Shown one piece after another: positions 29,536-40,056 of a DNA stretch of 44,095 nt. The notes under the pieces are model-generated. The model did no database searches and was not told the origin of the DNA. It saw only the letters and a program-made list of their open reading frames with translations. A program made the position numbers and the translations under genes. Source of the stretch: Phytophthora quininea (taxonomy: Eukaryota > Oomycota > Peronosporomycetes > Peronosporales > Peronosporaceae); the NCBI GenBank assembly GCA_011947345.1, contig JAAVTG010000178.1, positions 1-44,095 of the forward strand, in the 5' to 3' direction. Numbering within the stretch: position 1 is the first letter of the stretch; each line of letters starts with the position of its first letter.

Positions 29536-32391
29536 ATGAGCATGCTCAACCGGTTCTCGAGCGCCATGCAGACGGCCATGTCTGGCGCCGCGTCGGCCGC
29601 CGTGTCGGGGCTGCAGAACGTTCAGGGCATGCTGAGCGAGGAGTTCCTCAAGACGTACGAGACACCCAAGGACTGCACGGCGTCGGGCGGCCACGAGCTG
29701 AGCTGGAAGATCTTCCCGGCCGTGCACCGCAAGTCCGGCCACGAGTTCAGTGTGTTCGTGTTCGACAAGGAGGACCTCAAGCGACTCAAGAGCAAGGAGG
29801 CCCAGGAGCGTGTGCTGGAAATACTGAGACAAGAGATGAAGACGCTAAGATTACTTAGACACCCACACGTCCTTAAAGTCGAGGAAGTGTTCGAAGAGAG
29901 TCGTCGCTCCCTCAGTTTTGTGACGGAACGAGTGACCTGCTCGCTGGCCAACGCCTGCAAGAACTTCGCCAACATCTCGAACGTCACTCCGGAAGTGCTG
30001 GAGATCGGACTCACCGAGTTTGAGTTGGCGTGCGGCCTCATGCACGTCGGCGAGGCGCTGAGTTTCCTGCATCGCGAAGGACGCAGAGTGCATTTGAGTA
30101 TCGGACCTCACAGTATCTTCATTACTCCCAAAGGAGAGTGGAAATTAGGCGGTATGGGCTTCTGCAGAGTCGTAGAACCAGGTCAGAAGTCCAGGAGCGA
30201 ATACTTTGGCTTTGATGGCTCGACAGGAGTGAGGAACCCTGAAACAGGAATGATCGAAGGCAGTTGGGAACCTCCGCTGGAATACTGCGCGCCAGAGTTG
30301 GTGACGGAGCCGAGACAGTTCGACAGCAAGGCGGACATGTTCTCGCTCGGGCTGCTGGTGTACGAGATGTTTGTTCCTCCACGTGCTGATGGAGGACGCA
30401 ATCCTGTGCTGGATGTGCACGATGGAAACAAGATGACGCATGGCTACAAGGTGCAGTCGCTGCATCCGATCTCGTTCCCGTCGTCGGTACCTACGTCGCT
30501 GCAGAATACGATCCGGTCCTTGCTAGCGTTAGAACCGGAAAAGCGGCCCGAAGCTCGCGCGTTCTTAGCGTCGCCGTTCTTTGATTCAGGTCCGATTAAG
30601 ACACTGAGAATGCTGCAGAGTCTGGTGGAGCAGGAGCCAGCAGCACAGGCAAAATTCCTCACGACGCTGCCTGAGGCGATCGACGCCTTCTCTCCACGAG
30701 TGCTTCGTGATATGGTCATTCCGGGTCTCCAGTCGGTCGTCATTAATAAGGCTGTGGCTCCGTTCGTGATCACACCTTTGCTGAAGATTGTAGCGAAGGT
30801 GGACAAGCAGACGTTCAACTACTCCATCGCGCCCATGATGATTCCTCTTCTGGCGATCTCGGAGCCCGTGCAATGCATGCTGATGTTTGTGTCCGAGTTG
30901 GAAACGCTTATCCCAAAGGCGGAGGAGGGCTACATTCGAGACCACATTGTACCCATGTTGTGTCGTGCCCTCGACAGCACAGTTCCTGAAATTCTGGACA
31001 CGGTGTTGAACAAGATTGTGGACCAAGCCAGTCTGTTTGAGTACCGCATTTTGAAGCAGGTCATTCTGCCTCGAGTCAACAAGCTGATCCTGACTCCGCC
31101 GCAGCCGTCAGTGCGAATCAACGCGCTGTTATGGCTGGCCAAGTCGTTCCACGTGTTCGACAAGGACTTGCTGATTGAGAGTGTGCTGCCCACTCTGCAG
31201 CAGACTCTCCATGAAGACAAGACTCCTGCTGCTTGCATGTGCATTCTAGGCTGCTACGACAACCTCGGCAAGCATCTGGGACCGGAGTTTACTGCTAAAT
31301 TGATCATTCCTGCAGTGGCCCCGCTGCTGTGGGAACAGACCCTGAACAACTCGCAGTTTGACATGGTCTGTGAGAAGCTCCAAGACATGCTCAAGGCTGT
31401 GATCAGTGAGCGCGACAAGTCGTTCACGTCGGCAAGCTCTGTCAGTACGGTTACAACAGGCATCACCGCTGCTTCAGGAATGTCTGAAGCTGTCCGCGCT
31501 GCCCAAGCCTCGAAAGAAGTAGAGTCAGGTGAAGCCGCTGCGAATAAGCTGCTGGCGGAGGAATATGTACCGAAGAAACAGCCTCAGCCTGAGCCTGCGC
31601 AGAACCAGAGACCTGAACGATACTCCGACGACCCGTTCTATCTTGGCAACAACTCAAACTCATCTGATAGCCGCACTCAAAGCACCAGAACAGAGCGGAA
31701 GGACTCTGGTTCTCATCGCGAAACAGCAGCGGAGCGAGCAGAATCTTTCTCAGCTCGACGTCGCGCTGGCAAGAAGGGAGGCGCACGTTCAAGTCGTCGG
31801 GCGGGCAAGAAGGACGATGGAAAGACGGATCTCCTCGGCATGGACGCTTCTGCTCAGGTGCGTAACATAAGAGGGAGAGCTTTGTATGATAGTATCACTA
31901 ACTTATCTTCTTTGTAGTCGTCAAGCCAGTCAACTGGCAGCGAACTGCTCGATACAGGAAGTCTGCTCTCTGCATTGCCCACTTCCCAAGCTCCAGGATC
32001 CAACGGTGGCGGCAACACCGGTGTCATGTTTAATGGAATGAGTATGGGTATGAGCGGCGGCGTCCCGTCGGCGGCACCAACGTACGCTAGTCAGAATACG
32101 ATGGGAGTGCAGGCTAATGGCATGCAGCAAGGCATGGTGCCGTACGGTCAAAATATGGGCAATGGCATGATGAACCAGCAGCAATACAACCCAGGCATGA
32201 TGCAGATGACGCCCTACGGAATGCAGCAACAGCAACAAGCTCCACTGAGTGGCGGAGGCTACAACCAGGGCGGAAACATGGGCATGGCTGGACCTGGTCA
32301 AATGCTTCAGATCCAAGCGCCTGGGTACGACCCGTACGCCCCTCAGCCACAGCAGAGCGGCGACAAGTTTAGCGCCTTTGACGGACTGTAG
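29536..32391 (+). CDS. SCY1-like pseudokinase 2 (SCYL2-like)
   Basis: Exons 29536-31857 and 31918-32391 flank a 60-nt intron with a TCACTAAC branch site. The start ATG 29536 has Kozak-like context. The product is about 931 residues, close to the animal SCYL2 length I recall. Residues about 40-330 form a protein kinase fold without catalytic motifs: the HRD-loop position reads VHLSIGPHSIFI and the DFG position reads LGGMGF. Residues about 350-620 are HEAT-like helices (LRDMVIPGLQSVVINKAVAP, FVITPLLKIVAKVDKQ). A basic Ser-rich segment and a Met/Gln/Gly-rich tail (GQMLQIQAPGYDPYA, KFSAFDGL) follow. Family role: trafficking between trans-Golgi and endosomes with clathrin. Catalytic activity is unlikely. 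It converges on the next gene with 110 bp between stops. Confidence 0.85.
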
Positions 32392-32501
32392 GCATTAGTA
32401 GGCGAGCATTTTGTGTTTGTAGACGAAATAGGGAAACGGGTTGCCAACGAAGTGAGTAAGAACTCTTGAGCAAGAACTCAAAGCAAGTTGTCAGCTCCTT
32501 C

Positions 32502-34455
32502 TTACAGTTCTCCACAGTCCTCAATCACCACTTCGTTTTGAGGCAGTGGCCGACTGTTTGGCTTGCTGACCTCGACGTTCTGCATGGCATCCACGACGTC
32601 TAATCCTTCGATCACGTCGCCAAACACCACGTGCTTTCCGTCAAGATTTTTGAGCCCAGCTTTAGTCGTGATGAAGAACTGCACGCCGCACAAAATCGAA
32701 TCAGCTTCCCACTCAACGAACAGTGAAAGCTTTCGGTGTTTCTTACCTGCGATCCGTTGGTATTCTTGCCTGCATTAGCCATCGACAGCAGCCCCACGTC
32801 GTCATGAGGAAGGAACTCTTCGTCCTTAAAGTTACCCCATAGATCGCCATGGGGCGTGCCACGATAGATGCTTTGACCTCCCGTGCCGTCACCGACGGTA
32901 AAATCTATGAGCAGCACATAACAAAGTCAGTTTACTGGCAAGAAAAGTGGACGTTAGTGCTTACCTCCGCCTTGCACCACGAAATTCTTGATTATACGGT
33001 GGAATTTGCATCCTTTGAAGTGCAAGGAGGGGTCCTATGACCAACAAAACAGAGCGACTACCAAGTTAGTCAAATTTTACCATACGGTTCAAGCACTCTT
33101 GACGCACCTTCTCTCCTGTGCACAGGCAGCGAAAGTTTTCCGCAGCAAGCGGGACTCTGTCTTTCAGTAGACGCATCACGATACGCCCAGCTGGTTTGCC
33201 GCTGATCGAGATGTCCATGAACACAGTAGGATCCCCGTCCTTTGTAAGTAGCTTCTTTTGCGCTCCGGAAGACTCAGTCCGGCGTCCGCGACGTAGAGTT
33301 GATGCAGCTTTTCGAAGAGCTCCTCTTCACGGCCTTTGTACGTCTCCAGGGTGCGATCAATTGAGTCAAGCTTCTTAGGATTGTGCTTCGTGTAAAACTG
33401 AACCAGGCGTTCTTTGAAAGAATCTTGCTCCCTTTTCGTATCTGTCATCAAGCAACGCAGCGGTTCTTATTAGCGACTAGACAAGGATCTGTGAACATAC
33501 ATCCCTTACCTGGAGTACTCTCTGACACAGCCTTGGCAGCCGAAAAACCTCCAAACGCGCCACCAAACGTCAACTTCTCTTCAGCTTTCGGCTGCGGTGC
33601 CGCCGCAAACCCCTAAATGCCCCGCCAAACGTGGGCTTGTCTTGAGATTTTACTGGATTCGCAGCCCCAAAGCTGCCAAAGGAACTACCAAAGGACGGCT
33701 TCTCAGAACTCGCCGTTCCAAAACTTCCGAACGCTGCAGGCTTATCGCCAAATCCTCCGAATGCGGCGCCAAACTGCGGCTTCGCTTCGCTTTTCGCCTC
33801 AGCTGCCGCTCCACCAAACGAAAACTTCGTCTGCGTCGCTCCAGAGCCTCCAATCCCACCAAATGGTGACTTCTCTACAGGCTTCTGCTGAGCAGTGCCA
33901 AAGCCTCCAACCTGGAGGTTTTGTGTCTTCACCTGACTCTCCTCAATGCCGTACCCTTTCTTCAGCAGCTTGTGTAGTAAAGTCTCGTCCTTCTCGTCCC
34001 CATTGGCCATGCTCTTCCCACTGCCAATACTCGCTTCTTCAGCCGCCAGCTCCTGACGCTGCTTGCGCCAGGACTGCTGCGACCTCTGCCTGAAAGACGA
34101 CGCCGAGTCCGTCGAGTCCTCGCTGCCGCCTCTCCTCCTGAAGCCTCCGGAAGCGCCCAACTTCTCCTGGGCCAGCGCCGCGTCCTTCTCGAACTGTAAA
34201 ATAACTGGCTCATTTCGCAGCCGCTTGGCCTTCTCCCAGCGGCTCAGCGACTGCTTCTTGAAGGCTCTCGACAGCGCTTCGGTCTCTGAGTCGGCGTTCT
34301 TGATCCCCACAGCGCCAATCCCCCACTGTTTCAGATAAAAATCACATCAGCACCTTCCTAAGATAATGGCAAAGCAGATCAGCGCCTTGGACGCCGTCCA
34401 GATCGCGTACATCCGCCAGCTTCACCGGCCGCAGCGGCAGCTCCGCGTCCGCCAT
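32502..34455 (-). CDS. FG-repeat nucleoporin fused to a cyclophilin domain
   Basis: Exons 34455-34411, 34325-33510, 33441-33108, 33034-32965, 32904-32747 and 32678-32502 have GT-AG introns of 85, 68, 73, 60 and 68 nt with compatible phases. The N-terminus ([15 protein letters not shown], then [20 protein letters not shown]) resembles NUP50-type proteins. An FG-rich region follows ([19 protein letters not shown]), then a helical linker ([36 protein letters not shown]), then a complete cyclophilin domain ([49 protein letters not shown]). The isomerase Arg, Phe and Gln are present; the cyclosporin-contacting Trp of CypA is Asn ([12 protein letters not shown]). One base is missing near 33616 (T run) and one near 33288, so two joins are inferred. 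It likely acts at the nuclear pore. Confidence 0.75.
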
Positions 34456-34596
34456 CTCAAATGTAGATTTCCGCCAATCACAATATTGTATGGACATTCA
34501 AACCTTTGGATTGGCTAAAATCAGTTTCTCTTGGTTAAAGTATGCGGTGTTTCGGCAATCCTGCACCAAGCGATTGCCCGGCGACTTGCTCTCGCT

Positions 34597-34604
34597 TTCA
34601 TTTC
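34597..34604 (+). promoter_or_regulatory. Oomycete initiator of the uL13 gene
   Basis: TTCATTTC fits the oomycete initiator YTCANTYY and lies 25 nt before the ATG at 34629, implying a very short 5' leader. It is in the 173-bp gap shared with the divergent nucleoporin-cyclophilin gene. Confidence 0.5.
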
Positions 34605-34628
34605 CTCTTTAGAACCAAAGAAGCAAAA

Positions 34629-35707
34629 ATGGTGTTCGAGAAGCCGATCGTCGTCGACTGCCGCGGCCACCTGGTGGGCCGCCTGGCCTCCTGATCGCCA
34701 AGGAGCTGCTGCAGGGCCAGCACGTCGTGGCGGTGCGCTGCGAGCAGCTGGAGATCTCCGGATCGCGTACGTATTGCCTGCTCTAGTTGATGTATCATAC
34801 ATGTCCGCAATTCAGACGGCCCAGGGACTGGAGCGTGCTCGAGGACGTCGCTGGAGTCGAAGCGTGCGGACTCTTTTGCAAGGTTGTCGGCTGCGTCCCG
34901 ACTCCGATTTCGAAGCCTGCGGAGCGTGACGAGCGGGCGTTTGGTTCCATCCAACCAGCCGACCAAGAAAGAGACCTGCGCTACTCGCTGCAGTGTCGTC
35001 CAAACATGCAAAAGTCGCTGCGTGCAGACACCCCATTCTGTCCTCTTATTGAGAGGAGGAGTGGTGGTGTGTCATGCCGTCTGCTTGCGGATCGAAGAGA
35101 GAGAGAGAGAAGTTCACATTTACTAATGTGATCTGCTTGATCTGCTTCTTTCCGGCCAACCAACAGACGTGCGCAACAAAGTCAAGTTCTTCCAGTTCCT
35201 GAACAAGCGCACGGCCACCAACCCCAAGAAGGGCCCCATCCACTACCGCGCCCCGTCGCGCATGCTGTGGCGTACCATCCGTGGCATGCTGCCGCACAAG
35301 ACGGCCCGTGGTGCCGCCGCTCTTCAGCGTCTTAAGGTGCGTTGTCTTTGGATTAAGAAAGAGGTTCATTATGAGTTGATTCTGATGCTGTTGATGGATT
35401 GACAGACGTTCGACGGCATCCGTCGCCGTACGACAAGCAGAAGCGCATGGTGATCCCCGCCGCTCTGCGTGTGCTGCGCCTGAAGGCCAGCCACCGCTTC
35501 ACCGTCCTGGGCGACCTCGCCTCGGAGGTGGGCTGGAAGCACGCCGAGCTGGTCAAGCGCCTCGAGGCCAAGCGTCTGCTCAAGAGCGACGCCTTCTACA
35601 AGAAGAAGGTCGCCCAGCAGAAACGTCTGGCCGAGGCCGAGGCCAAGGTGTTCTCCGAGAACTCGGAGCTCAAGCCCACGCTTGCCAAGTACGGCCACGC
35701 TCTTTAA
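34629..35707 (+). CDS. RPL13A: 60S ribosomal protein uL13 (L13A), two single-base gaps
   Basis: Exons are 34629-34766, 35167-35336 and 35406-35707, with introns of 400 and 69 nt. The sequence matches uL13 throughout: [20 protein letters not shown], then [78 protein letters not shown] and a basic C-terminal helix. A 60S subunit component. After GCCTCC (34691) the frame hits TGA, and after GGCATCC (about 35422) it shifts again. One extra C at each of these CC runs restores the family sequence exactly, and each exon length is one base short of that expected from the splice phases. An essential ribosomal gene with two one-base gaps points to sequencing error. The 400-nt first intron is long for this genome. 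Confidence 0.85.
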
Positions 35708-35854
35708 GCTGCTGGCTGCTACCACCTTTGGATTCTTGGTTCGCACCCTTGAAAGCAATCGCCATTGCGCCACTTGTTTCTAATACAATGGAAACGTTTG
35801 AGGAAATTCAACTCCATTGTTCAGCTTGTTGATGTTCGTCTGTGACCTTGACAG

Positions 35855-37045
35855 TCTATGCTAGTGTTTTAGAAGAGCAGGTGCGCCAACTCTTTCTTGA
35901 CGACGACCTTGTGCTTGCCAGTTTGTCCGTGTTGTTGCTACGACCTGCAGTGCCATTGACGAGAGCACCACCAACTCGGACTCGAGCTTTGTGAACGCCG
36001 CCTGACAGCTCCTCCCGTTTCAGGAAAGATGATCGGACTGCCACTGAAGACGACTGTCCAGGTCTGCAGTGCGTTCCTCCACCATAAGATGCGGCTCGAA
36101 GAACCGCATTGTCGATCTTGGAATACGGTCCTTCAGTCGTTCGACGGTCAGCTTTCAATGCTACATCCGGTTGCGCAGTCCATTGAACGCCTTCGCGCAC
36201 AGCTGCAGGCGGTGCACTGACCGTCGATAAACGGCGGTCGAGTTTCTCCAGCGACTGAAGCAGCTTTTTTCTTCAGCTGTAGTTGACTCCATTTCCTCGG
36301 GCTGGTTTCGTGCAGGAGACCTCAAAGGCTTCAGTTGCGTCGCTGGTTCTTGCTGTACCTTGGAGTCGCTCGCACCGTTTGATAGCTTCTTCTGCTGGGT
36401 TATATCCAACGAGGCGGAGCTCTTTGCTGCGGTTGGACGCTCGGTTAGCTCGTGTAGATCCCGAGTCTTGTGTAATCGCGAACGAGTCCCAGCATCGATC
36501 TCACGGTTTACACTTTGCACTTGGTCCCCATGAAGTGTTTTCCCTTCATGTTTTGCTTCGTCAATGCTTTGACCAACCGTTTTCAGCTGGCGACGCTGCT
36601 GGACAAGCTTTGGGATCCTCGAGTTCATGAACGCACTGCTTCGGTCTGGAAGTGTCTTCCGTTTGGAATTCTCATCCGGGTGTAGCTTTGTTTCCCACGC
36701 CACTGCAGGTCGTTTATGCAGTACTTTTGCCTCGATCAAGGCCTTCCTCGTCCTGCTCTTGGTTGCTGTTGTCTTTGTCGAAATACCGGCGTCCTCCGCC
36801 ATCGCCACCGACATGGAGAGGTCCAGACTGTCTTTGATGCGGAGCTTCTTGTCTTCTCCATCACTGGGCACCGAGTTGGTACTGTCCGACTCGCTATCGG
36901 AGGAATTCGCCGGCACCAACTCAAAGCCGACGAACGACCGCTCCGAATTGTTACTTTTGCTCTGGTGGTGCTTCCGCCTGGCCTCCATCGCCTGCAACTT
37001 CCTCGTCACGGCGTCCAGATCGTACTCCACATCGTTGCTCTGCAT
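35855..37045 (-). CDS. Uncharacterised basic, Ser-rich protein; 3' end unclear
   Basis: A clean 294-codon frame runs from ATG 37045 to TAG at 36161-36163. The N-terminal helix is DLDAVTRKLQAMEARRKHHQ, followed by an acidic Ser run (SSDSESDSTNSVPSDGED). Basic stretches follow (KSRTRKALIEAKVLHKR), and the end is FSRWRNSTAVYRRSVHRLQL. Beyond the stop the same frame remains coding-like after two more codons (VERLKDRIPRSTMRFFEPHL, AFTKLESELVVLSSMALQ). A possible end in another frame is KHKVVVKKELAHLLF (about 35875). The real gene may therefore extend to about 35855 with stops or shifts, or that part may be decayed. No domain recognised; no signal peptide or membrane segment. It is divergent from the dihydroxy-acid dehydratase gene with 186 bp between starts. 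Confidence 0.55.
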
Positions 37046-37194
37046 CGCGCCGCTTTAACATAGAACCGCACTTAACTCCCATTTAACCTTTTAAATCGCA
37101 CTTAAACACCGGAGAAAAATCGCGTGGGGCGTGTCACGTCCTGTTTGCCCAAACAGAATCGGTCTCTGCACCACCAGCACGGGGCGCAGCAGCG

Positions 37195-37202
37195 CTCACT
37201 CC
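37195..37202 (+). promoter_or_regulatory. Oomycete initiator of the dihydroxy-acid dehydratase gene
   Basis: CTCACTCC fits YTCANTYY and lies 30 nt before the ATG at 37232. This supports that start over in-frame non-ATG codons further upstream. Confidence 0.5.
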
Positions 37203-37231
37203 TCGATCTGAGCCCGCCAAGCAGCAACGAG

Positions 37232-39071
37232 ATGCTGAGCCGAACGCTGCGGTCGAACACGTCGCCACTGCGCAAGTCGCTTCTGGCTCGAGCCTTCAGC
37301 TCCGAGACCCCCAAGGCCGTGGACGGCGTGCGCATCAACCGGTACAGCGCCAATGTGACGCAGCCCAAAGCTCGCGGCGCTTCGCAGGCCATGCTCTACG
37401 CCACCGGCATGAACGAGGACGACATGAACAAGCCCCAAGTGGGTATCGCCAGTATGTGGTGGGAAGGCAACCCGTGCAACATGCACCTGCTGGATCTGGC
37501 TGGGGAGGTCAAGAAGGGCGTCAACGCTGCAGGCCTCGTGGGGCTGCGCTTCAACACCATCGGCGTGAGTGACGGCATTAGTATGGGCACTGACGGCATG
37601 AGCTACAGTCTGCAGAGTCGTGAGCTCATCGCCGACTCCATCGAGACCGTCATGGGCGGCCAATGGTACGACGCCAACATCTGCATCCCTGGGTGCGACA
37701 AGAACATGCCTGGCTGTGTGATCGCCATGGCGCGAGTCAACCGACCGTCCTTGATGGTCTACGGAGGCACCATCCGTGCTGGTTGCAGCTCCAAGGGCGA
37801 GACGCTGGACATCGTGTCGGCCTTCCAAGCTTACGGAGAGTACATTGCTGGACGCATCACGGAAGAGGAGCGTCACGACATTATCCGGAACGCATGTCCT
37901 GGGGCTGGAGCTTGTGGCGGAATGTACACGGCCAACACAATGGCGACGGCTATTGAGACTCTGGGTTTGAGTCTGCCGTTCTCGTCCAGCTTCCCGGCCG
38001 ACTCGACTGAGAAGCAGAACGAGTGTCTGCACGCTGGCGAGGCCATCAAGCTGCTGCTGGAGAAGGACATTAAGCCGCTGGATATCTTGAGCCCCGAAGC
38101 GTTCGAGAACGCCATCACGGTGACCATGGCGCTCGGTGGATCGACCAACGCCGTGCTGCACTTGATCGCCATCGCTCGCGCTGCCAACATCCCGCTGTCG
38201 ATTAACGACTTTGAGAAGATCAGCGAGCGCGTGCCGTTCCTGGCCGACTTGAAGCCTAGCGGCAAGTATGTGATGGAGGACATCCACCGTGTGGGCGGCA
38301 CCCCCGCTGTGCTGAAGTACCTGCTGAACCAGGGCTTCATCCACGGGGACTGCCTCACGGTGACGGGCAAGACGCTGGCCGAGAACCTCGAGAAGGTGCC
38401 GGATCTGTCGGACAACCACGAGATCATCCACCGGTCGACCGTCCGCTCAAGTCGAGTGGCCACCTGCGCATTCTGCGTGGCGATCTGGCCCCGGAGGGAT
38501 CGGTGGCCAAGATCACCGGAAAGGAAGGACTGGTGTTCACCGGTACGGCCAAGGTGTACGACTGCGAGGAAGACATGATGGCTGGACTGGAGCGGAACGA
38601 GATCAAGAAGGGCAGCGTCGTGATCATCCGATACGAAGGCCCCAAGGGCGGCCCCGGCATGCCAGAGATGCGTAAGTCTGCCACGGTGGTTGAAATTGTT
38701 GTTGATGATACTGACGTTGTGGTTTGAATTCTGTAGTTGCGCCGACGTCCGCGATTATGGGCGCGGGTCTGGGCAAGGACGTTGCCATGCTCACTGACGG
38801 CCGCTTCTCGGGCGGCTCGCACGGCTTCATCATCGGCCACATCACTCCGGAGGCGCAGGTGGGCGGCCCCATTGCGCTGGTGCAGGATGGCGACAAGATC
38901 ACTGTCGACGCCGAGAAGAACCGCATCGACCTGGTGGAAGTGACTGCCGAGCAGCTTGCTGAGCGCAAGAAGAACTGGGTTGCGCCTCCGCTCAAGGCCA
39001 CTCGTGGTACGCTGCACAAGTTCATCAAGAACGTCAAGTCTGCGTCCGAGGGCTGTGTCACGGACGAGTAA
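37232..39071 (+). CDS. ILVD: Dihydroxy-acid dehydratase, mitochondrial
   Basis: Exons 37232-38671 and 38737-39071 flank a 65-nt intron, giving about 591 residues after one restored base. The basic, Ser/Arg-rich leader ([20 protein letters not shown]) looks like a mitochondrial transit peptide. The enzyme dehydrates 2,3-dihydroxy-carboxylates to 2-oxo acids, the third common step of isoleucine/valine synthesis, using an Fe-S cluster. Cluster and active-site motifs are visible: [42 protein letters not shown]. The C-terminal domain has [20 protein letters not shown] and [18 protein letters not shown]. Near 38432 the frame changes (ATCCACCGGTCGACC); one more C in the CC run gives [18 protein letters not shown], and the exon is one base short for its splice phase. 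Sequencing error is the likely cause. Confidence 0.9.
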
Positions 39072-39224
39072 ATGTTGCGTATTGGACCGACGATGTCGCT
39101 CCGAGGCTAATGGGCCTGCGCGTGGTTAGTACAGTCGAAAAGCAACAATATATAGAGATTCACATGCATGAAGGCTGCCACTTGTTCTGTAAACCATTTA
39201 GTCAGACACTCCTCATTCGCCAAG

Positions 39225-39974
39225 ATGTCGACCAAACACGCTACACCGGAAGCTCCAGATGATGCTGACCCAAGCAAACGCCAGCGCACTGAACGAGATG
39301 TGGGCGCTATCAGGCTCCCTCAAAGTATTCATGCGCTGCCACACGTGATGCAGCAGTTGAGCGACTTGTTAATGACCGTCAACGAAGCCATTGAGAAGGC
39401 GATCAAACAGAGAGATCTGGCCGGATTCAAGAAACTATTGACAAGGGAGAAGGTGGACTATGTCCGCGCTTTCGTTGTAGCTGCAAGGGAGAACAATCTG
39501 GAAATCATGGACACGCTGCTCGAAGAATACGACTACGACTGCTACGGCGAGCTTGATTTCGAGGTGATCGTGTCCTTACTAGTCGAAGCAATGGAACGTG
39601 GAGACCGCGGCACGGTTGTCTACCTTTGGCACCAGTTTTACGCTTTCTATAACGACCAGGAAGCTTCATTGACGATCCTGAACGACTTGGACATGGTGGA
39701 GGAAGCGATCCGGTACAGCTACCCTGAGATCGTGGAGAAGCTGCTCTTCACGGCAGTTTGCGGTATGAACAGTTATGGCCGCCACGTCATAAGCGAGTTT
39801 CGAGACGACAAGTTCGACAAGTTCATGAAGCAAGCAGTTGGGCGCAACGACCTAGAGGTCATCCAGACGATCGTCAATGAATTCCCCGATGAAGCGCTGG
39901 AGTGGGGGATCGACAACAATGTGAGTGAGGTCACCCAACTTGCGCTCCTGAACGCGAATGTGGGGAACAACTGA
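39225..39974 (+). CDS. Short ankyrin-family protein
   Basis: The start is probably ATG 39225 (MSTKHATPEAPDDADPSKRQ, context GCCAAGATGTCG); an in-frame ATG at 39168 would add 19 residues without family similarity. The product is 249 residues. A KRQR cluster is followed by the signature RLPQSIHALPHVMQQLSDLL and repeats VVAARENNLEIMDTLLEEY, AMERGDRGTVVYLWHQF and AIRYSYPEIVEKLLF. It ends VSEVTQLALLNANVGNN. The frame is intact but the protein is less than half of the 636-residue member and more diverged. It sits alone among housekeeping genes, 10 kb from the main cluster, and converges on the ligase-like gene with 82 bp between stops. Confidence 0.65.
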   Translation: MSTKHATPEAPDDADPSKRQRTERDVGAIRLPQSIHALPHVMQQLSDLLMTVNEAIEKAIKQRDLAGFKKLLTREKVDYVRAFVVAARENNLEIMDTLLEEYDYDCYGELDFEVIVSLLVEAMERGDRGTVVYLWHQFYAFYNDQEASLTILNDLDMVEEAIRYSYPEIVEKLLFTAVCGMNSYGRHVISEFRDDKFDKFMKQAVGRNDLEVIQTIVNEFPDEALEWGIDNNVSEVTQLALLNANVGNN

Positions 39975-40056
39975 ACTCAAACAATAGTTGATGGTGTTCC
40001 TGATCACTACAAACAAAAGGCAACTGAGTCGCCTAACTAACTACATCCAAGCCGAC

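Noticed and set aside
32502..33448. Cyclophilin as a separate gene starting at ATG 33448
   Set aside because: That ATG lies at the acceptor of a well-formed 68-nt intron, and the splice phase joins it to the upstream FG-repeat exon; the fusion explains the sequence better, though it is not proven.
34767..35166. C/D-box small nucleolar RNA in the uL13 intron (GTTGATGTA near 34788)
   Set aside because: The C-box-like string deviates from RTGATGA and no properly spaced D box with closing stem was seen.
37196..38431. 411-codon open frame on the minus strand
   Set aside because: It lies antisense to the dihydroxy-acid dehydratase gene, has His/Val/Gln-biased composition typical of a shadow of GC-rich third positions, and shows no motif.
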